From Planctomycetota bacterium (GTDB lineage Bacteria > Planctomycetota > UBA1135 > GCA-002686595): a stretch of 64,000 bases of DNA. This document shows positions 27,217 to 37,671 of the stretch, in pieces. A model generated the notes under the pieces. The model did no database searches. It saw only the letters and a program-made list of their open reading frames with translations, and was not told where the DNA came from. A program made the translations under genes and the position numbers. Position 1 is the stretch's first letter, and each line of letters opens with the position of its first letter. Location: contig JAKLKU010000004.1 of NCBI GenBank assembly GCA_023150475.1, forward strand, positions 186,001-250,000, read 5' to 3'.

Positions 27217-28358
27217 CGCGCGATGGTGTTGCGATACAGCGTTTCGTAGAGCGCGACGATCTTCTCGCGCCGGAAACGGTCGACCGCCGCTGCGCGCGCG
27301 CGGCGGCCCATCTCGCGTGCGTCGATCGCGCCGAAGAGCAGCGCCCCGAGCTTCGCCGCGAAGCCTGCTTGATCGTCGCGCGCCGCGAGCAGCCCCGTGA
27401 CGCCGTCCTCGACGACTTCGTGCACGCCGCCGACGTCGGTGGCGACGACGGGCGTGCCGCAGGCCATCGCTTCGAGCGCAGCGAGGCCGAACGACTCCTC
27501 GCGGCTCGTCAGGACGAACACGTCCGCCGGCGCGAGCAGTTCCGGCATCGCGTCGCGTTCCCCGAGGAAACTGACTCGGTCGGCGACGCCGAGTCGTTGT
27601 GCGACGTCGCGTGCAGCCGCTTGATCGGGTCCGTCGCCGACGAGCACGAGCTCGGCGTTCCGTCCTTCGAGGCATTTCGCGAACGCTTCGACGAGCCACG
27701 GCACGCGCTTCACGGGCCGGAAGTTCGACACGTGCACCGCGCGCGGTCGTGAACGCTTCGGCCGACGTTTCGCCGCGTCCGGGTGGAAGCGTTCGATGTC
27801 GACGAAGTTCGGGATCACTTGCACGAGGCACGGCCGGTCCTCGTCGAGACAGAACTGGCGGCGCGTCTCCGCCGCGAGCCAGCTCGACACGGCGGTGACG
27901 GCGTCGCTCGCGCGGATGACGAACTGGGTCAGCGGCGCATACGACGGATCGTTGCCGACGAGCGTGATGTCGGTGCCGTGCAGCGTCGTCACGACCTTCG
28001 GCGGCCGATGCCCACGATCGGCGCTCGCCGCGCTGCGTGCGAGGAAGGCCGACACGGCGTGTGGCAACGCGTAGTGTGCGTGAACGACGTCGAGACCGAT
28101 CTCGCGGTGCACGTTCAAGATCTCCGACGTGATCGCGAGGTCGTGCGGCGTCGAATGGAAGAGCGGGTACGGGACACCTTGCGCGCGGTGCATCTGCACC
28201 GGGCCGGGCGACGCCGCGAGGCGCGGCGGGACTTCGTGCGAGAAGAGATGCACGCAGTGCCCGATGTCGGCGAGCGAGAGCGCGAGCTCGCTCGCGACGA
28301 CGCCCGAACCTCCGTAGGTCGGGTGACAAACGACACCGATTTTCAGCGGCCGATCCAT
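27213..28358 (-). CDS. bshA: N-acetyl-alpha-D-glucosaminyl L-malate synthase BshA
   Basis: This GT4 glycosyltransferase joins GlcNAc from UDP-GlcNAc to L-malate, the first step of bacillithiol synthesis. The 381-residue sequence shows the BshA signatures IGVVCHPTYGGSGVVASELA (residues 7-26), VVHAHYALPHAVSAFLA, VVTTLHGTDITLVGNDPSY and the C-terminal nucleotide-sugar loop REESFGLAALEAMACGTPVVA. bshB1 and bshC lie nearby, with parA between, which confirms the pathway. It starts 12 bases after parA and overlaps the desulfurase gene. Confidence 0.93.
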   Translation of the reverse strand: MDRPLKIGVVCHPTYGGSGVVASELALSLADIGHCVHLFSHEVPPRLAASPGPVQMHRAQGVPYPLFHSTPHDLAITSEILNVHREIGLDVVHAHYALPHAVSAFLARSAASADRGHRPPKVVTTLHGTDITLVGNDPSYAPLTQFVIRASDAVTAVSSWLAAETRRQFCLDEDRPCLVQVIPNFVDIERFHPDAAKRRPKRSRPRAVHVSNFRPVKRVPWLVEAFAKCLEGRNAELVLVGDGPDQAAARDVAQRLGVADRVSFLGERDAMPELLAPADVFVLTSREESFGLAALEAMACGTPVVATDVGGVHEVVEDGVTGLLAARDDQAGFAAKLGALLFGAIDAREMGRRARAAAVDRFRREKIVALYETLYRNTIAR

Positions 28359-28370
28359 GTTCGGCGCTCT

Positions 28371-30008
<1,638 letters not shown>

Positions 30009-30050
30009 CGCGCCGGGATTGTAGCGATCGAGAGCTCGGCTCGTGCGGTC

Positions 30051-30764
30051 TCAGGCGAGCATCGCGACGTCGCCGAGCAGCAGCGGACCCGCGTGCAAGA
30101 GCGGCTCGCCGTAGCGCACGCCGACCCGTTCGCCGTAGAAGCGGGCGCGGGTCTCCATGCGGGCCAAGATGTCGGCGCCGAAGAGGAAGTGTTGGCCACG
30201 ATCGGCCGCGCCCGACGGCACGAGTTGCGTCTGATAGCAGTTGACGAGCTCGCGCTTCTTCTCCCAGAACGCGCCGACGTCGACCACGAACGTCGCTTCG
30301 AACGGCACGTGGCCCGCGAAATGGAGCAGCCGCTTCGGACGAGCTGCGCCGGGCCCGCCGTCGAGCTCGGCGAGCCGTTGTAGGCCCGACAAGTACCACG
30401 CTTCGCGCGCGAGCCGGCCGCACGCGACGTGATCGGGATGCAAGTCGTCCACGTGATGTGCGAGCACCAGTTCGGGTTTGTGGAAGCGCAGGATGCGGGC
30501 GAGGCGTTCGCGCGCGTCGAGCGTCACTTCGACGCGTCCGTCGGGGAGCTCGAGGTTCTCGCGCACGGCGAGCCCGATCAGATCGCTCGCGTGGCGCGTC
30601 TCGCGATCGCGATCTTCACGGGAGCCACGAGTGCCCATCTCGCCACGCGTGAGGTCGACGATGCCGACTCTGCGGCCCGCGGCGGCGAGCTTGAGCAGCG
30701 TGCCGCCGACGCAGATCTCGGCGTCGTCTGGGTGAGCGGCGATGACGAGCAGGTCGAGCTTCAT
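30051..30764 (-). CDS. bshB1: Bacillithiol biosynthesis deacetylase BshB1
   Basis: A 237-residue zinc deacetylase of the LmbE/PIG-L fold that removes the acetyl group from GlcNAc-malate. The metal motif is AAHPDDAEICVGGTLLKLA (residues 9-27), and further landmarks are VDLTRGEMGTRGSREDR, REN-LELPDG and HHVDDLHPDHVACG. The pattern is that of BshB1. The ATG at 30764 overlaps the bshC stop (ATGA). parA begins 42 bases downstream, so the bsh genes and parA are likely on one transcript. Confidence 0.93.
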   Translation of the reverse strand: MKLDLLVIAAHPDDAEICVGGTLLKLAAAGRRVGIVDLTRGEMGTRGSREDRDRETRHASDLIGLAVRENLELPDGRVEVTLDARERLARILRFHKPELVLAHHVDDLHPDHVACGRLAREAWYLSGLQRLAELDGGPGAARPKRLLHFAGHVPFEATFVVDVGAFWEKKRELVNCYQTQLVPSGAADRGQHFLFGADILARMETRARFYGERVGVRYGEPLLHAGPLLLGDVAMLA

Positions 30765-32392
30765 GGTTGGGGTTTCTCGCTCGGCGGCTCGCCGAGTTCC
30801 ACGATCAAACTGCGCGAATCGAACGGGTCGATCGCGTCGTGCACGGCAGCGATCCAAGCGGTGCCGAAGCGCGCGACGAAATCGAGCGGTCCGAGCACAC
30901 GTTCTTGCGGCTCGCCACGCGGCAAGAGCGTGTTCGCGACGCGGCGCACGTTGCGACGTCCGCGCCCCGACGCGTTCTGGTGGACACGCTCGGCCTTCTC
31001 GCGCGCGGCGTCGACCAACGAGCGCGCTTGGTGCGCCGTGCGTTTGAGCGATTGTGCGAGGCCAGCATCGAGCGGCTCGAGCTCCGTGCGCAGCGCGTTG
31101 ATGTCGCGTTCGACGGCGCGCGCGAGTTCTCGCATCCGGCCGATGACCGGAGGTTCGGGCGCCGTGTCCTCGCGCTCGAGCACCCGCGGATCCGCGAGCA
31201 CTTCGGCCGCCGTCGTGCCGAGTTTCGTCAGCGCCTCGCGCGTCGCCGCGTCGAGCAACGTGCACGACGCGCGCGGCACGAAGCTCGTCTTCGGCAGCGC
31301 GGCTCGTTCGCGCAACACGCCGAGCTCCGCGTGATACGCGAGTTCGCCCCAGCCGCCGACGTACGCGACTGCGGGCAGCGCGAGGTCCTGCACCAAGGGC
31401 CGCAGCAGCGCGCCGGCGGAGTAGTTCGTCGGCTCGCGCTCGATCCCTAGGGCCAAGTCGCGCGTCGTGATCGGGTTCTCGTCGCCATCGAGGCGCCAGC
31501 CGTGTTCGGTCGCACGCAGCGCGCGCCGGCCGCGTTCGTCGACTTGGAAGAGCAACGCCGCTTCGCGCGGATCGATCGCGGGCTCGAAACCTGCTCGGCG
31601 CAGCGCTTCGGCGCCGGCGAGCAAGCTATCGAGCGGCTCGCTTGCCACGAGTCGGGCGAGTGCCGCCGAGAGCTCGCCGCGCAACGAGTCGGGTTCGAAC
31701 ACGACGACGCCGAAGCGTTCGACGAGCGCCGAGAGGCCGCGAGTGAACGCGCCCGACAGCGTCTCGCCGGCGCGCGGAGCGAGCAGCTCGAGCGCGGCTT
31801 CGAGTTCGCGCGCGTGCGGCAGTGACGCGGTGCAGGCCTCGCTCATCGCGCGCAGTCGATGTCGTTCTTCGTCGAGCACGATGCGCGAGAACGGTTGGCG
31901 ACCGGAAGAGACTCCGGCGAGCGCGACCTTCTGCAGATCGAGGTTGACGTTCTGCACGAACGTGTGATGGACCTCGGCGACGTCGTGATCGTCGGCGTGA
32001 TTCCAGAAGAGCGCGACGACCGGCGTCCCCCACTTGCGTTCGAGCTCCGCAGCGAGTCTGGCCGTCGTGAGCGCCTTGTAGAGCGAGTAGAGCGGCGAGA
32101 CGAACACGCCCGGTTGTTGGCCGGTGATCACGACGCTCGCGTTCGGTTCGCGCAGCTTCGCCAAGACCTGACGAGCGAACTCGGAGCGACCGCGGCCGAG
32201 CGCGTCGATCAGCGCGGTGCGGCGCCGGGCATCGAAGCGCGCAGCGTCCGGTCGGGCCGAGAACGGTTGGATCGACGCGGCAGTGACTGCGACGTCGACT
32301 CCGGCGAGCTCGAGCGAACGCGAGAGCGCGGCTCGCACGAGCGGCGCGAGAGCCGACGCGGAAGGCGCGAAGCGTTCGATCGTGACGTTCAC
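30761..32392 (-). CDS. bshC: Bacillithiol biosynthesis cysteine-adding enzyme BshC
   Basis: BshC adds cysteine to GlcN-malate to complete bacillithiol. The 543-residue product shows VVITGQQPGVFVSPLYSLYKALTTA cut here as VVITGQQPGVFVSPLYSLYK, then WNHADDHDVAEVHH and VAYVGGWGELAYHAELG, the usual nucleotidyl-transferase-like landmarks. A coiled-coil region with many E, R and L residues lies near 420-480. The GTG start at 32392 follows the pyrF stop after five bases. With bshA and bshB1 it makes the core pathway complete. Confidence 0.93.
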   Translation of the reverse strand: MNVTIERFAPSASALAPLVRAALSRSLELAGVDVAVTAASIQPFSARPDAARFDARRRTALIDALGRGRSEFARQVLAKLREPNASVVITGQQPGVFVSPLYSLYKALTTARLAAELERKWGTPVVALFWNHADDHDVAEVHHTFVQNVNLDLQKVALAGVSSGRQPFSRIVLDEERHRLRAMSEACTASLPHARELEAALELLAPRAGETLSGAFTRGLSALVERFGVVVFEPDSLRGELSAALARLVASEPLDSLLAGAEALRRAGFEPAIDPREAALLFQVDERGRRALRATEHGWRLDGDENPITTRDLALGIEREPTNYSAGALLRPLVQDLALPAVAYVGGWGELAYHAELGVLRERAALPKTSFVPRASCTLLDAATREALTKLGTTAAEVLADPRVLEREDTAPEPPVIGRMRELARAVERDINALRTELEPLDAGLAQSLKRTAHQARSLVDAAREKAERVHQNASGRGRRNVRRVANTLLPRGEPQERVLGPLDFVARFGTAWIAAVHDAIDPFDSRSLIVELGEPPSEKPQP

Positions 32393-32397
32393 GGGCG

Positions 32398-33312
32398 TCA
32401 GCGCGAGCCGAGCGCCGCGCCGAGATCCTGGACCATCGCTTCGACGGCGGCGCGGGTCGCGTCCTTCCACGGCTTGCCCGCGTACTTGGCGTCGCGGTAG
32501 GCGAAGAGGATGCCGCGCGACGAGTTGACCAACGCGCCGCGCGGTCCGCCCGTGCTCGCGACGAACGCACCGACGACGTCTTTCGCGCCGGCGCCTTGCG
32601 CGCCATACCCCGGCAAGAGGAACGGCGTGCGCGGCATGCGTTCGCGGAACGACGCCAACTCCGCGCCGTGCGTCGCGCCGACGACGGCGCCGACGCTCGA
32701 GAAACCGGATTCGCCGATGAGCTCACTCCCCCAGCGCACGACGGCGTCGGCGACTTGGAACGAGAGTTCCGGCGCGCCGTGGCGTTGGAAGTCCGCGCTG
32801 CCCTTGTTCGACGTGCGCACGAGCACGTAACAACCGCGACCGGTGCGCTTGCACACTTCGAGGAACGGCGAGATCGAGTCGCTGCCGAGGAATGGCGACA
32901 GCGTGACGGCGTCGGCGAGCTCGTCCTCGTGCACACCCGTCGTACCGCCGAGGAACGCATGTGCGTACGCTTCGGCCGTGCTCGCGATGTCGCCGCGTTT
33001 GACGTCTGCGATCACGACGAGACCAAGGTTGCGTGCGGTCGCGACGACGCGCTCGAACTGACGCACGCCGTCGGAGCCGAGCGCTTCGAAGAACGCCGAC
33101 TGCGGCTTGACCGCGGGGATCTTGCTCGCGACGACGTCGAGCACGGCGCAACAGAAGTCGCCGAGCGCGCGGGCGCGGTCGGCGCGCGGCAGCTTCGTGT
33201 CGCGCGCGGCCGCGAACTCCGGCGGCAAGAGCTCGAGGATCGGGTCCAGACCGACCAAGCACGGGTTGCCGCGTTGGTCGATCGCGCGTTGCAGGCGGTC
33301 GGCGTAGTTCAT
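32398..33312 (-). CDS. pyrF: Orotidine 5'-phosphate decarboxylase (type 2)
   Basis: The enzyme converts OMP to UMP, the last step of pyrimidine synthesis. The 304-residue product is of the longer PyrF subgroup: LVGLDPILELLPPEF near residue 20, KPQSAFFEALG, and the catalytic motif VIADVKRGDIASTAEAYA, with the Asp-x-Lys-x-x-Asp set. The phosphate loop appears as TPFLLPGYGAQGAG. It stands first after a 98-base gap downstream of hemW and leads directly into bshC, five bases away. Confidence 0.95.
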   Translation of the reverse strand: MNYADRLQRAIDQRGNPCLVGLDPILELLPPEFAAARDTKLPRADRARALGDFCCAVLDVVASKIPAVKPQSAFFEALGSDGVRQFERVVATARNLGLVVIADVKRGDIASTAEAYAHAFLGGTTGVHEDELADAVTLSPFLGSDSISPFLEVCKRTGRGCYVLVRTSNKGSADFQRHGAPELSFQVADAVVRWGSELIGESGFSSVGAVVGATHGAELASFRERMPRTPFLLPGYGAQGAGAKDVVGAFVASTGGPRGALVNSSRGILFAYRDAKYAGKPWKDATRAAVEAMVQDLGAALGSR

Positions 33313-33410
33313 GGCGAAGCGCGGATCCTAACCCCACGCGCGGGGCGCGTCGTCGGCGCCGCGAAGTCGAGCGTGCCGAGTACGTGCGGGAGGACGCCTC
33401 TCCGCGTGGA

Positions 33411-34592
33411 TCAGCTCGCAGCGTCGTCGACGAGCTCGAAGAAGCGCTTCGCCAGGTAGTCCGCGAGCGGCAAGCCGCGCGCGGACAACGCGAAGGCGCG
33501 CCCGCGCCGTTCGAGCCACCCTTCCGCCGCGAGTTCGTGCGCCCGCGCTTCGAAGACGTCCGTCTCCTCGGCGAAGCCGGCGGTGCGGCGTGCGACGTCG
33601 GGCTCGACGCCGTCGGCGAGCCTCAGGCCGAGCCACCAGGTTTCCGCCAAACGCAGCGCGGCGTGCGGCGTCTCGCTCCACGCGAGCGCGAACCCGCCGT
33701 GTTCGACGGCTCGGCGATAGAGCGCGATCGACCGCGGGTTGCCCGAACGAGTGAAGCCGACCTTGCTGGCGGCGGACGGACCGATACCGACGTACTCGCC
33801 GTTGCGCCAATAGTTGAGGTTGTGCCGGCAGCGTTCGCCCGCCCGAGCGTAGTTCGAGATCTCGTAGGCCGGCAGGCCGGCGGCGGACGTCATTTCTCGC
33901 GTCCGCGCGAAGAGCTCGAGCTCGCGTTCTTCGGGCAGCGCCGTGAGCTTGCCCTCGGCGAGCCAGCGCTCGAACGGAGTCTCTTCCTCGAAGCTCAGGT
34001 TGTAGGCCGCGAGGTGCTCTGGGCCGAGCGCCAACACGCGTCCGAGGTCCGCCTGCCAGGCCTCCGGCGTCTGGCCAGGATGGGCGTAGATCAGGTCGAC
34101 GTTGACGCGCTCGAACCCCGCCGTCCGGGCGTGTTCGAACGCGCGGAAGCTCTGGTCCGCATCGTGCACCCGCCCGAACAGCGCGAGGACCTCCGCGCGC
34201 AGGCTTTGGAAGCCGATCGAGACGCGGTCGACGCCGAGCGCGCGCAGCAGACGGGCCTTTTCGAGCGTCAGACTCTCTGGATTGCACTCCGCGGTCACTT
34301 CCACGGCGCTTTCGCGGAAGTTCGTGACCATTTGAAGGCCGTCGAGCAAGTCGCGCAGCTCGCCGACGCTGAGGTAGGAAGGCGTGCCACCACCCAAGAA
34401 GACGGTCCGCGGGGCCCGCGGCGCACGCGCGCGCGCCTCCGCCAGGATCGCGGCGACCATGCCAGCGGAGTCCTGGCCCTCGCCGGCGACCGAGAAGAAG
34501 TCACAGTAGTGGCACTTCGCGGCACAGAACGGGAGGTGCACGTAGAGCGCCGTGCCCTCCTGCGCGCGTGCGGTCGGCGCCGCCGCGCTCAT
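33411..34592 (-). CDS. hemW: HemW-type radical SAM protein (coproporphyrinogen III oxidase-like)
   Basis: The 393-residue protein has the radical SAM cluster motif CAAKCHYCDF (residues 23-32) right after YVHLPF, then FLGGGTPSYL, ECNPESLT, RVSIGFQSLRAEVLALFGR and NVDLIYAHPGQT. It ends with the HemN C-terminal domain. HemW proteins bind and hand over heme; they lack the extra cysteine of true HemN after the cluster, which is Phe here (C-x-Y-C-D-F). It starts nine bases after the sigma factor stop. Confidence 0.9.
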   Translation of the reverse strand: MSAAAPTARAQEGTALYVHLPFCAAKCHYCDFFSVAGEGQDSAGMVAAILAEARARAPRAPRTVFLGGGTPSYLSVGELRDLLDGLQMVTNFRESAVEVTAECNPESLTLEKARLLRALGVDRVSIGFQSLRAEVLALFGRVHDADQSFRAFEHARTAGFERVNVDLIYAHPGQTPEAWQADLGRVLALGPEHLAAYNLSFEEETPFERWLAEGKLTALPEERELELFARTREMTSAAGLPAYEISNYARAGERCRHNLNYWRNGEYVGIGPSAASKVGFTRSGNPRSIALYRRAVEHGGFALAWSETPHAALRLAETWWLGLRLADGVEPDVARRTAGFAEETDVFEARAHELAAEGWLERRGRAFALSARGLPLADYLAKRFFELVDDAAS

Positions 34593-34601
34593 GTGCCTCG
34601 C

Positions 34602-35414
34602 TCAGTCGCCACTCATCACATTGTAGAGCTTGCGCAGCGCTTCCCGTTCGATCTGCCGAACTCGTTCGCGTGTGAGACCGACGACCTTGCCGATCTCCTT
34701 CAACGTCATGGGCTCGGCGCCGTCCGTGCCGAGTCCGTAGCGCAACCTCAGGATCGTCGCTTCGCGCTCGTCGATCACCGAAAGCAGGTGCTCGAGCCGC
34801 AGGAGCAGGTCCTTGTTCAGCAGCTTCTCGTCCGGAGTCAGCGTCGTTTCGTCTTCGACGGTCTCCTGGTGCGTCGTCAGCGTGTCCAACGAAAGTTGGG
34901 CGCCCAGGCTCGACGTCTGGATCGTGCGTTTGAAGAGCGACCAGTTCTCCTCCGGGATGCCGAGCTCCAGCGCAACTTCTTCCAGACTCGGGGCGCGGCC
35001 CAGCATGAAGCCGAGCTCCTGGCTGACGAGCCGCCAGCGCGAGATCAGCTCCGCCATGTACCCCGGCACACGCACGGATTTGACGGTGTTGAGCAGCGAG
35101 CGACGGATCGACTGCTTGATCCACCACGTCGCATACGTGGAGAAGCGACACCCGGCGTTCGGGTCGAACTTCTCCGCTGCTTTCATCAGCCCGATGTTTC
35201 CTTCGGCGATGAGATCCTGCAGCGACAGACCGCGGTCCGCGTAGATCTTCGCGACCGACACCACGAGGCGCAGGTTCGCGCGAATCATGTGCTCGCGCGC
35301 GGCGAGGTCGCCAGCTTGGATCCTCCGACCGAGCTCGCGCTCTTCGTGCGGCGAGAGCAGCGGGATCTCGTTGATCTCCTGGAGGTAGGTCTCGAGGCAG
35401 CGTTCCGAGGAAAT
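34602..35414 (-). CDS. Sigma-70 family RNA polymerase sigma factor, RpoD/SigA-like, with apparent ATT start
   Basis: The 270-residue sigma factor has region 1.2 (ETYLQEINEIPLLSPHEERE), region 2 (RANLRLVVSVAKIYADRG, then DLIAEGNIGLMKAAEKFD and FSTYATWWIKQSIRRSL), region 3 and region 4.2 (LKEIGKVVGLTRERVRQIER). It lacks region 1.1. No ATG, GTG or TTG lies near the start of region 1.2. Instead ATT at 35412-35414 is preceded by AAGGAG at seven bases. I take this as the start. It could be the primary or a group 2 sigma factor; the promoter-recognition residues are of RpoD type. Confidence 0.9.
   Translation of the reverse strand: MSSERCLETYLQEINEIPLLSPHEERELGRRIQAGDLAAREHMIRANLRLVVSVAKIYADRGLSLQDLIAEGNIGLMKAAEKFDPNAGCRFSTYATWWIKQSIRRSLLNTVKSVRVPGYMAELISRWRLVSQELGFMLGRAPSLEEVALELGIPEENWSLFKRTIQTSSLGAQLSLDTLTTHQETVEDETTLTPDEKLLNKDLLLRLEHLLSVIDEREATILRLRYGLGTDGAEPMTLKEIGKVVGLTRERVRQIEREALRKLYNVMSGD
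35414..35414 (-). promoter_or_regulatory. Ribosome-binding site that fixes an ATT start for the sigma factor
   Basis: On the minus strand AAGGAG (plus positions 35422-35427) is followed after seven bases by ATT at 35414-35412. The frame upstream has no ATG, GTG or TTG until about 100 bases away, in sequence with no sigma-like features. The first downstream ATG would delete regions 1.2 and part of 2.1. Confidence 0.65.
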
Positions 35415-35619
35415 GGCGGTGCTCCTTACTACAAGCAGAGCGAGGCGGGTGCTCGCGCGGCGTGCGCCCAGGATCGGCGGTCCTCCGTGCCGTTCTTGAG
35501 GTTCGTAGGGAAAGCGGGGACCTCGTGAAGAGCCTTCCGTTCGAGCCGCGCTCGCCCCAATCCGCGACGCGTCTGCTACCGTTGGACGGCGCCACGCCCC
35601 ACCTGTGCAGTCGACCCGC
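35415..35619. other. Divergent intergenic region, sigma factor / HPr fusion
   Basis: About 205 bases that should hold the promoters of both divergent genes. No clear -10/-35 pair stands out and no RNA gene was seen. Only the AAGGAG for the sigma factor is convincing. Confidence 0.4.
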
Positions 35620-36924
35620 ATGAGCGATCGTTCACTCGAAGAAGTCATCCACGAACGCGAGTTCGGTGCGCTCCTTCAGGCACGCGCCGCCTCCTTCGGC
35701 ATGCTGTGCAACACGCTGCTCGAGAGTGGCAGCAAGGAGTGGAGCAAGAAGCACTACTACCCGCTCGCGAGCGAAGCAGAAGCCGTCGAGTCGTTCCTCG
35801 ACGATTTTGGCGCGCAGTACAACCGCACGTTCGGGCCCCTGCGGGAGTTCATCGCCTCCGTGCGTTGGTTCGCGCTCTCGGGATTCAGCCTCGGGCACCT
35901 GCAGGGAAGGTTCGACGGGTACGGCGTTGCCAACGCGCTCGAAGCGGATGAAGTGGCCGACCTGCGGCGCTCGTTCCACCGTGCAGGCGCCGTCATACGG
36001 CGAGCCACGTTGAATCTGCTCTCGGAGGTGCAGAAGGAGGCCAAGGCGGTCGGCATCGTCTTGCCGAGCGACGGCCTTCACGAGAACGACTTCGCCGATG
36101 CATTCACGCGGCAGCGCTTGCCACGCAACGTCGGGCAGGAGCAGATCGACGACGAAGAGCAGCGCATCGCGGAGATCGCGTCCAAGTACGCCTCGGCGTG
36201 CACGATGTTCGCCGGCCTCGGTGTGCACCGCGTGACCGGCGCGAAGGAACGTGAGCAGTATCTCTCTCGCGTGTGCAGCGAAGAGCGAGCCCGTGTGTAC
36301 GAGGCCACCGTGCACAACTTGCAGTCGACGTACGACACGCACGTGAAGAACACCGTGCTCGAAGGGCGCGACGAGCGACTCCCGCGACTGCGCGGGCACC
36401 TTTCGGCGTCGCTGCACTTGCTCGAGTCGGTGACGTTCCTCACCCACTTCGTCGAACGACACGGTTCACGCGACGAAGTCGCGGAGAGGCGCATCCGCAC
36501 TCTCGTCGACCGCGGCGAAGTCCAGGACGTGATCCTGAACCACTTGCTGTACTGGGCGGATCGACTCATGCGCGGCGGCAAGCCTCTGGCGGAGGCGCTG
36601 CTCCGTCAGTACACGAACGTCCAGGAGCTCATCGTCGAGTTGCCGGATGACATCAAGCTCCACGCGCGGCCTGCCGCGCTGATCGTCAGCATCGTGAACC
36701 GTTACGCGACACCCGTCGAACTCGAGGTCGATGGCAGGCGGTGCAACGCGAGCTCGATTCTCGACGTTCTCGTGACCGTCGGCTCACATCCGGATGCACG
36801 GCACTACGTGTTCAGGGGCGACGAGAATCCGCTGCGCGACATCGGGTTGCTCTTCGAGCATGGACTCGGCGAGCACGGCATGGATCGGCTGCCGGCGGAG
36901 CTTCAGTACCTTCGCAACGCGTGA
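35620..36924 (+). CDS. Unknown helical protein with C-terminal HPr phosphocarrier-like domain
   Basis: From ATG 35620 the product has 434 residues; a GTG at 35605 is the alternative. Residues 1-335 are helical, without signal peptide or membrane segment, and I do not recognise them. The last 96 residues match HPr of the phosphotransferase system: IKLHARPAALIVSIVNRY corresponds to the phosphorylated-His loop (His348 here), NASSILDVLVTVGSH to the regulatory-Ser region, and RGDENPLRDIGLLFE to the last helix. HPr normally stands alone at about 88 residues. A role in PTS-linked regulation is inference. No PTS enzyme gene is adjacent. Confidence 0.75.
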   Translation: MSDRSLEEVIHEREFGALLQARAASFGMLCNTLLESGSKEWSKKHYYPLASEAEAVESFLDDFGAQYNRTFGPLREFIASVRWFALSGFSLGHLQGRFDGYGVANALEADEVADLRRSFHRAGAVIRRATLNLLSEVQKEAKAVGIVLPSDGLHENDFADAFTRQRLPRNVGQEQIDDEEQRIAEIASKYASACTMFAGLGVHRVTGAKEREQYLSRVCSEERARVYEATVHNLQSTYDTHVKNTVLEGRDERLPRLRGHLSASLHLLESVTFLTHFVERHGSRDEVAERRIRTLVDRGEVQDVILNHLLYWADRLMRGGKPLAEALLRQYTNVQELIVELPDDIKLHARPAALIVSIVNRYATPVELEVDGRRCNASSILDVLVTVGSHPDARHYVFRGDENPLRDIGLLFEHGLGEHGMDRLPAELQYLRNA

Positions 36925-36936
36925 CGGTCGGCGCGA

Positions 36937-37671
36937 CTAGACGCCGAGGAAGAGCCGATCGGCGAGCATTGCGGGCAACCCAGCCGCGTGAATCCGACGC
37001 GCTTCGGTCTGGATGTCGTACTCCACCCGCTTGATCCACACTCGGCCGACTTCTGAGTCGTAGATGGCATAAGCCGCACGCGGATCTTCGTCGCGTGGCT
37101 GTCCGACGCTGCCGACGTTCACGAGGGCTCGCGCCGTCTCCTCGACATCGATCTCGCTGTCCACCGTGTAGGCGGTGCGAGTCGGATCGTCGTGTAGACG
37201 CAGCAACGTCACCGGTACGTGGGTGTGTCCGACGAAGCACACCGGCAGCGGCATCACGTCGAGCGACGGGTCCGCGTCCGTCGGATTCTGGATGTAGTCG
37301 AAGAGTTCGGGACGGAACAGCGTGCCGTGGGACAACGAGCAGTGCTCGAAGTGCGTCACGAGAGGTGCGGCGGAGAGCCAGCGACGCTCTTCCTCGCCGA
37401 GGTGAGCACGGGTCCACTCGACGGCGGCGCGCGCGTAGTTGTTGAAGTAGCGCGTGTCGAGGAGCTGAAGACACGCCGCGTCGTGATTGCCCATCACTGC
37501 TCGCACCTTCCGTTCCCTCAGAAGCGCGATGCACTCCGACGGGGCTGCCCCGTAGCCGACGACATCACCGACGCTCAACAGCGTGTCGACGCCCTCACGA
37601 TCCAGTGCGGCAAGCACACTCTCGAGGGCCGAGAGGTTGGAGTGGATGTCGCCGAGAACGCCGTATCTCAT
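36937..37671 (-). CDS. Metallophosphoesterase (calcineurin-like, YfcE/protein phosphatase type)
   Basis: A 244-residue two-metal phosphoesterase with the complete motif set: GDIHSN (residues 7-12), GDVVGYG, GNHD, SHGT and GHTHVPV. These bind two metal ions that hydrolyse phosphomono- or diesters. The subgroup with DVVGYGAAPSECI includes predicted nucleotide-polyphosphate and protein phosphatases, but the substrate is open. It is convergent with the HPr fusion gene (12 bases apart), and its ATG overlaps the upstream membrane protein stop (ATGA), so these two are coupled. Confidence 0.88.
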   Translation of the reverse strand: MRYGVLGDIHSNLSALESVLAALDREGVDTLLSVGDVVGYGAAPSECIALLRERKVRAVMGNHDAACLQLLDTRYFNNYARAAVEWTRAHLGEEERRWLSAAPLVTHFEHCSLSHGTLFRPELFDYIQNPTDADPSLDVMPLPVCFVGHTHVPVTLLRLHDDPTRTAYTVDSEIDVEETARALVNVGSVGQPRDEDPRAAYAIYDSEVGRVWIKRVEYDIQTEARRIHAAGLPAMLADRLFLGV

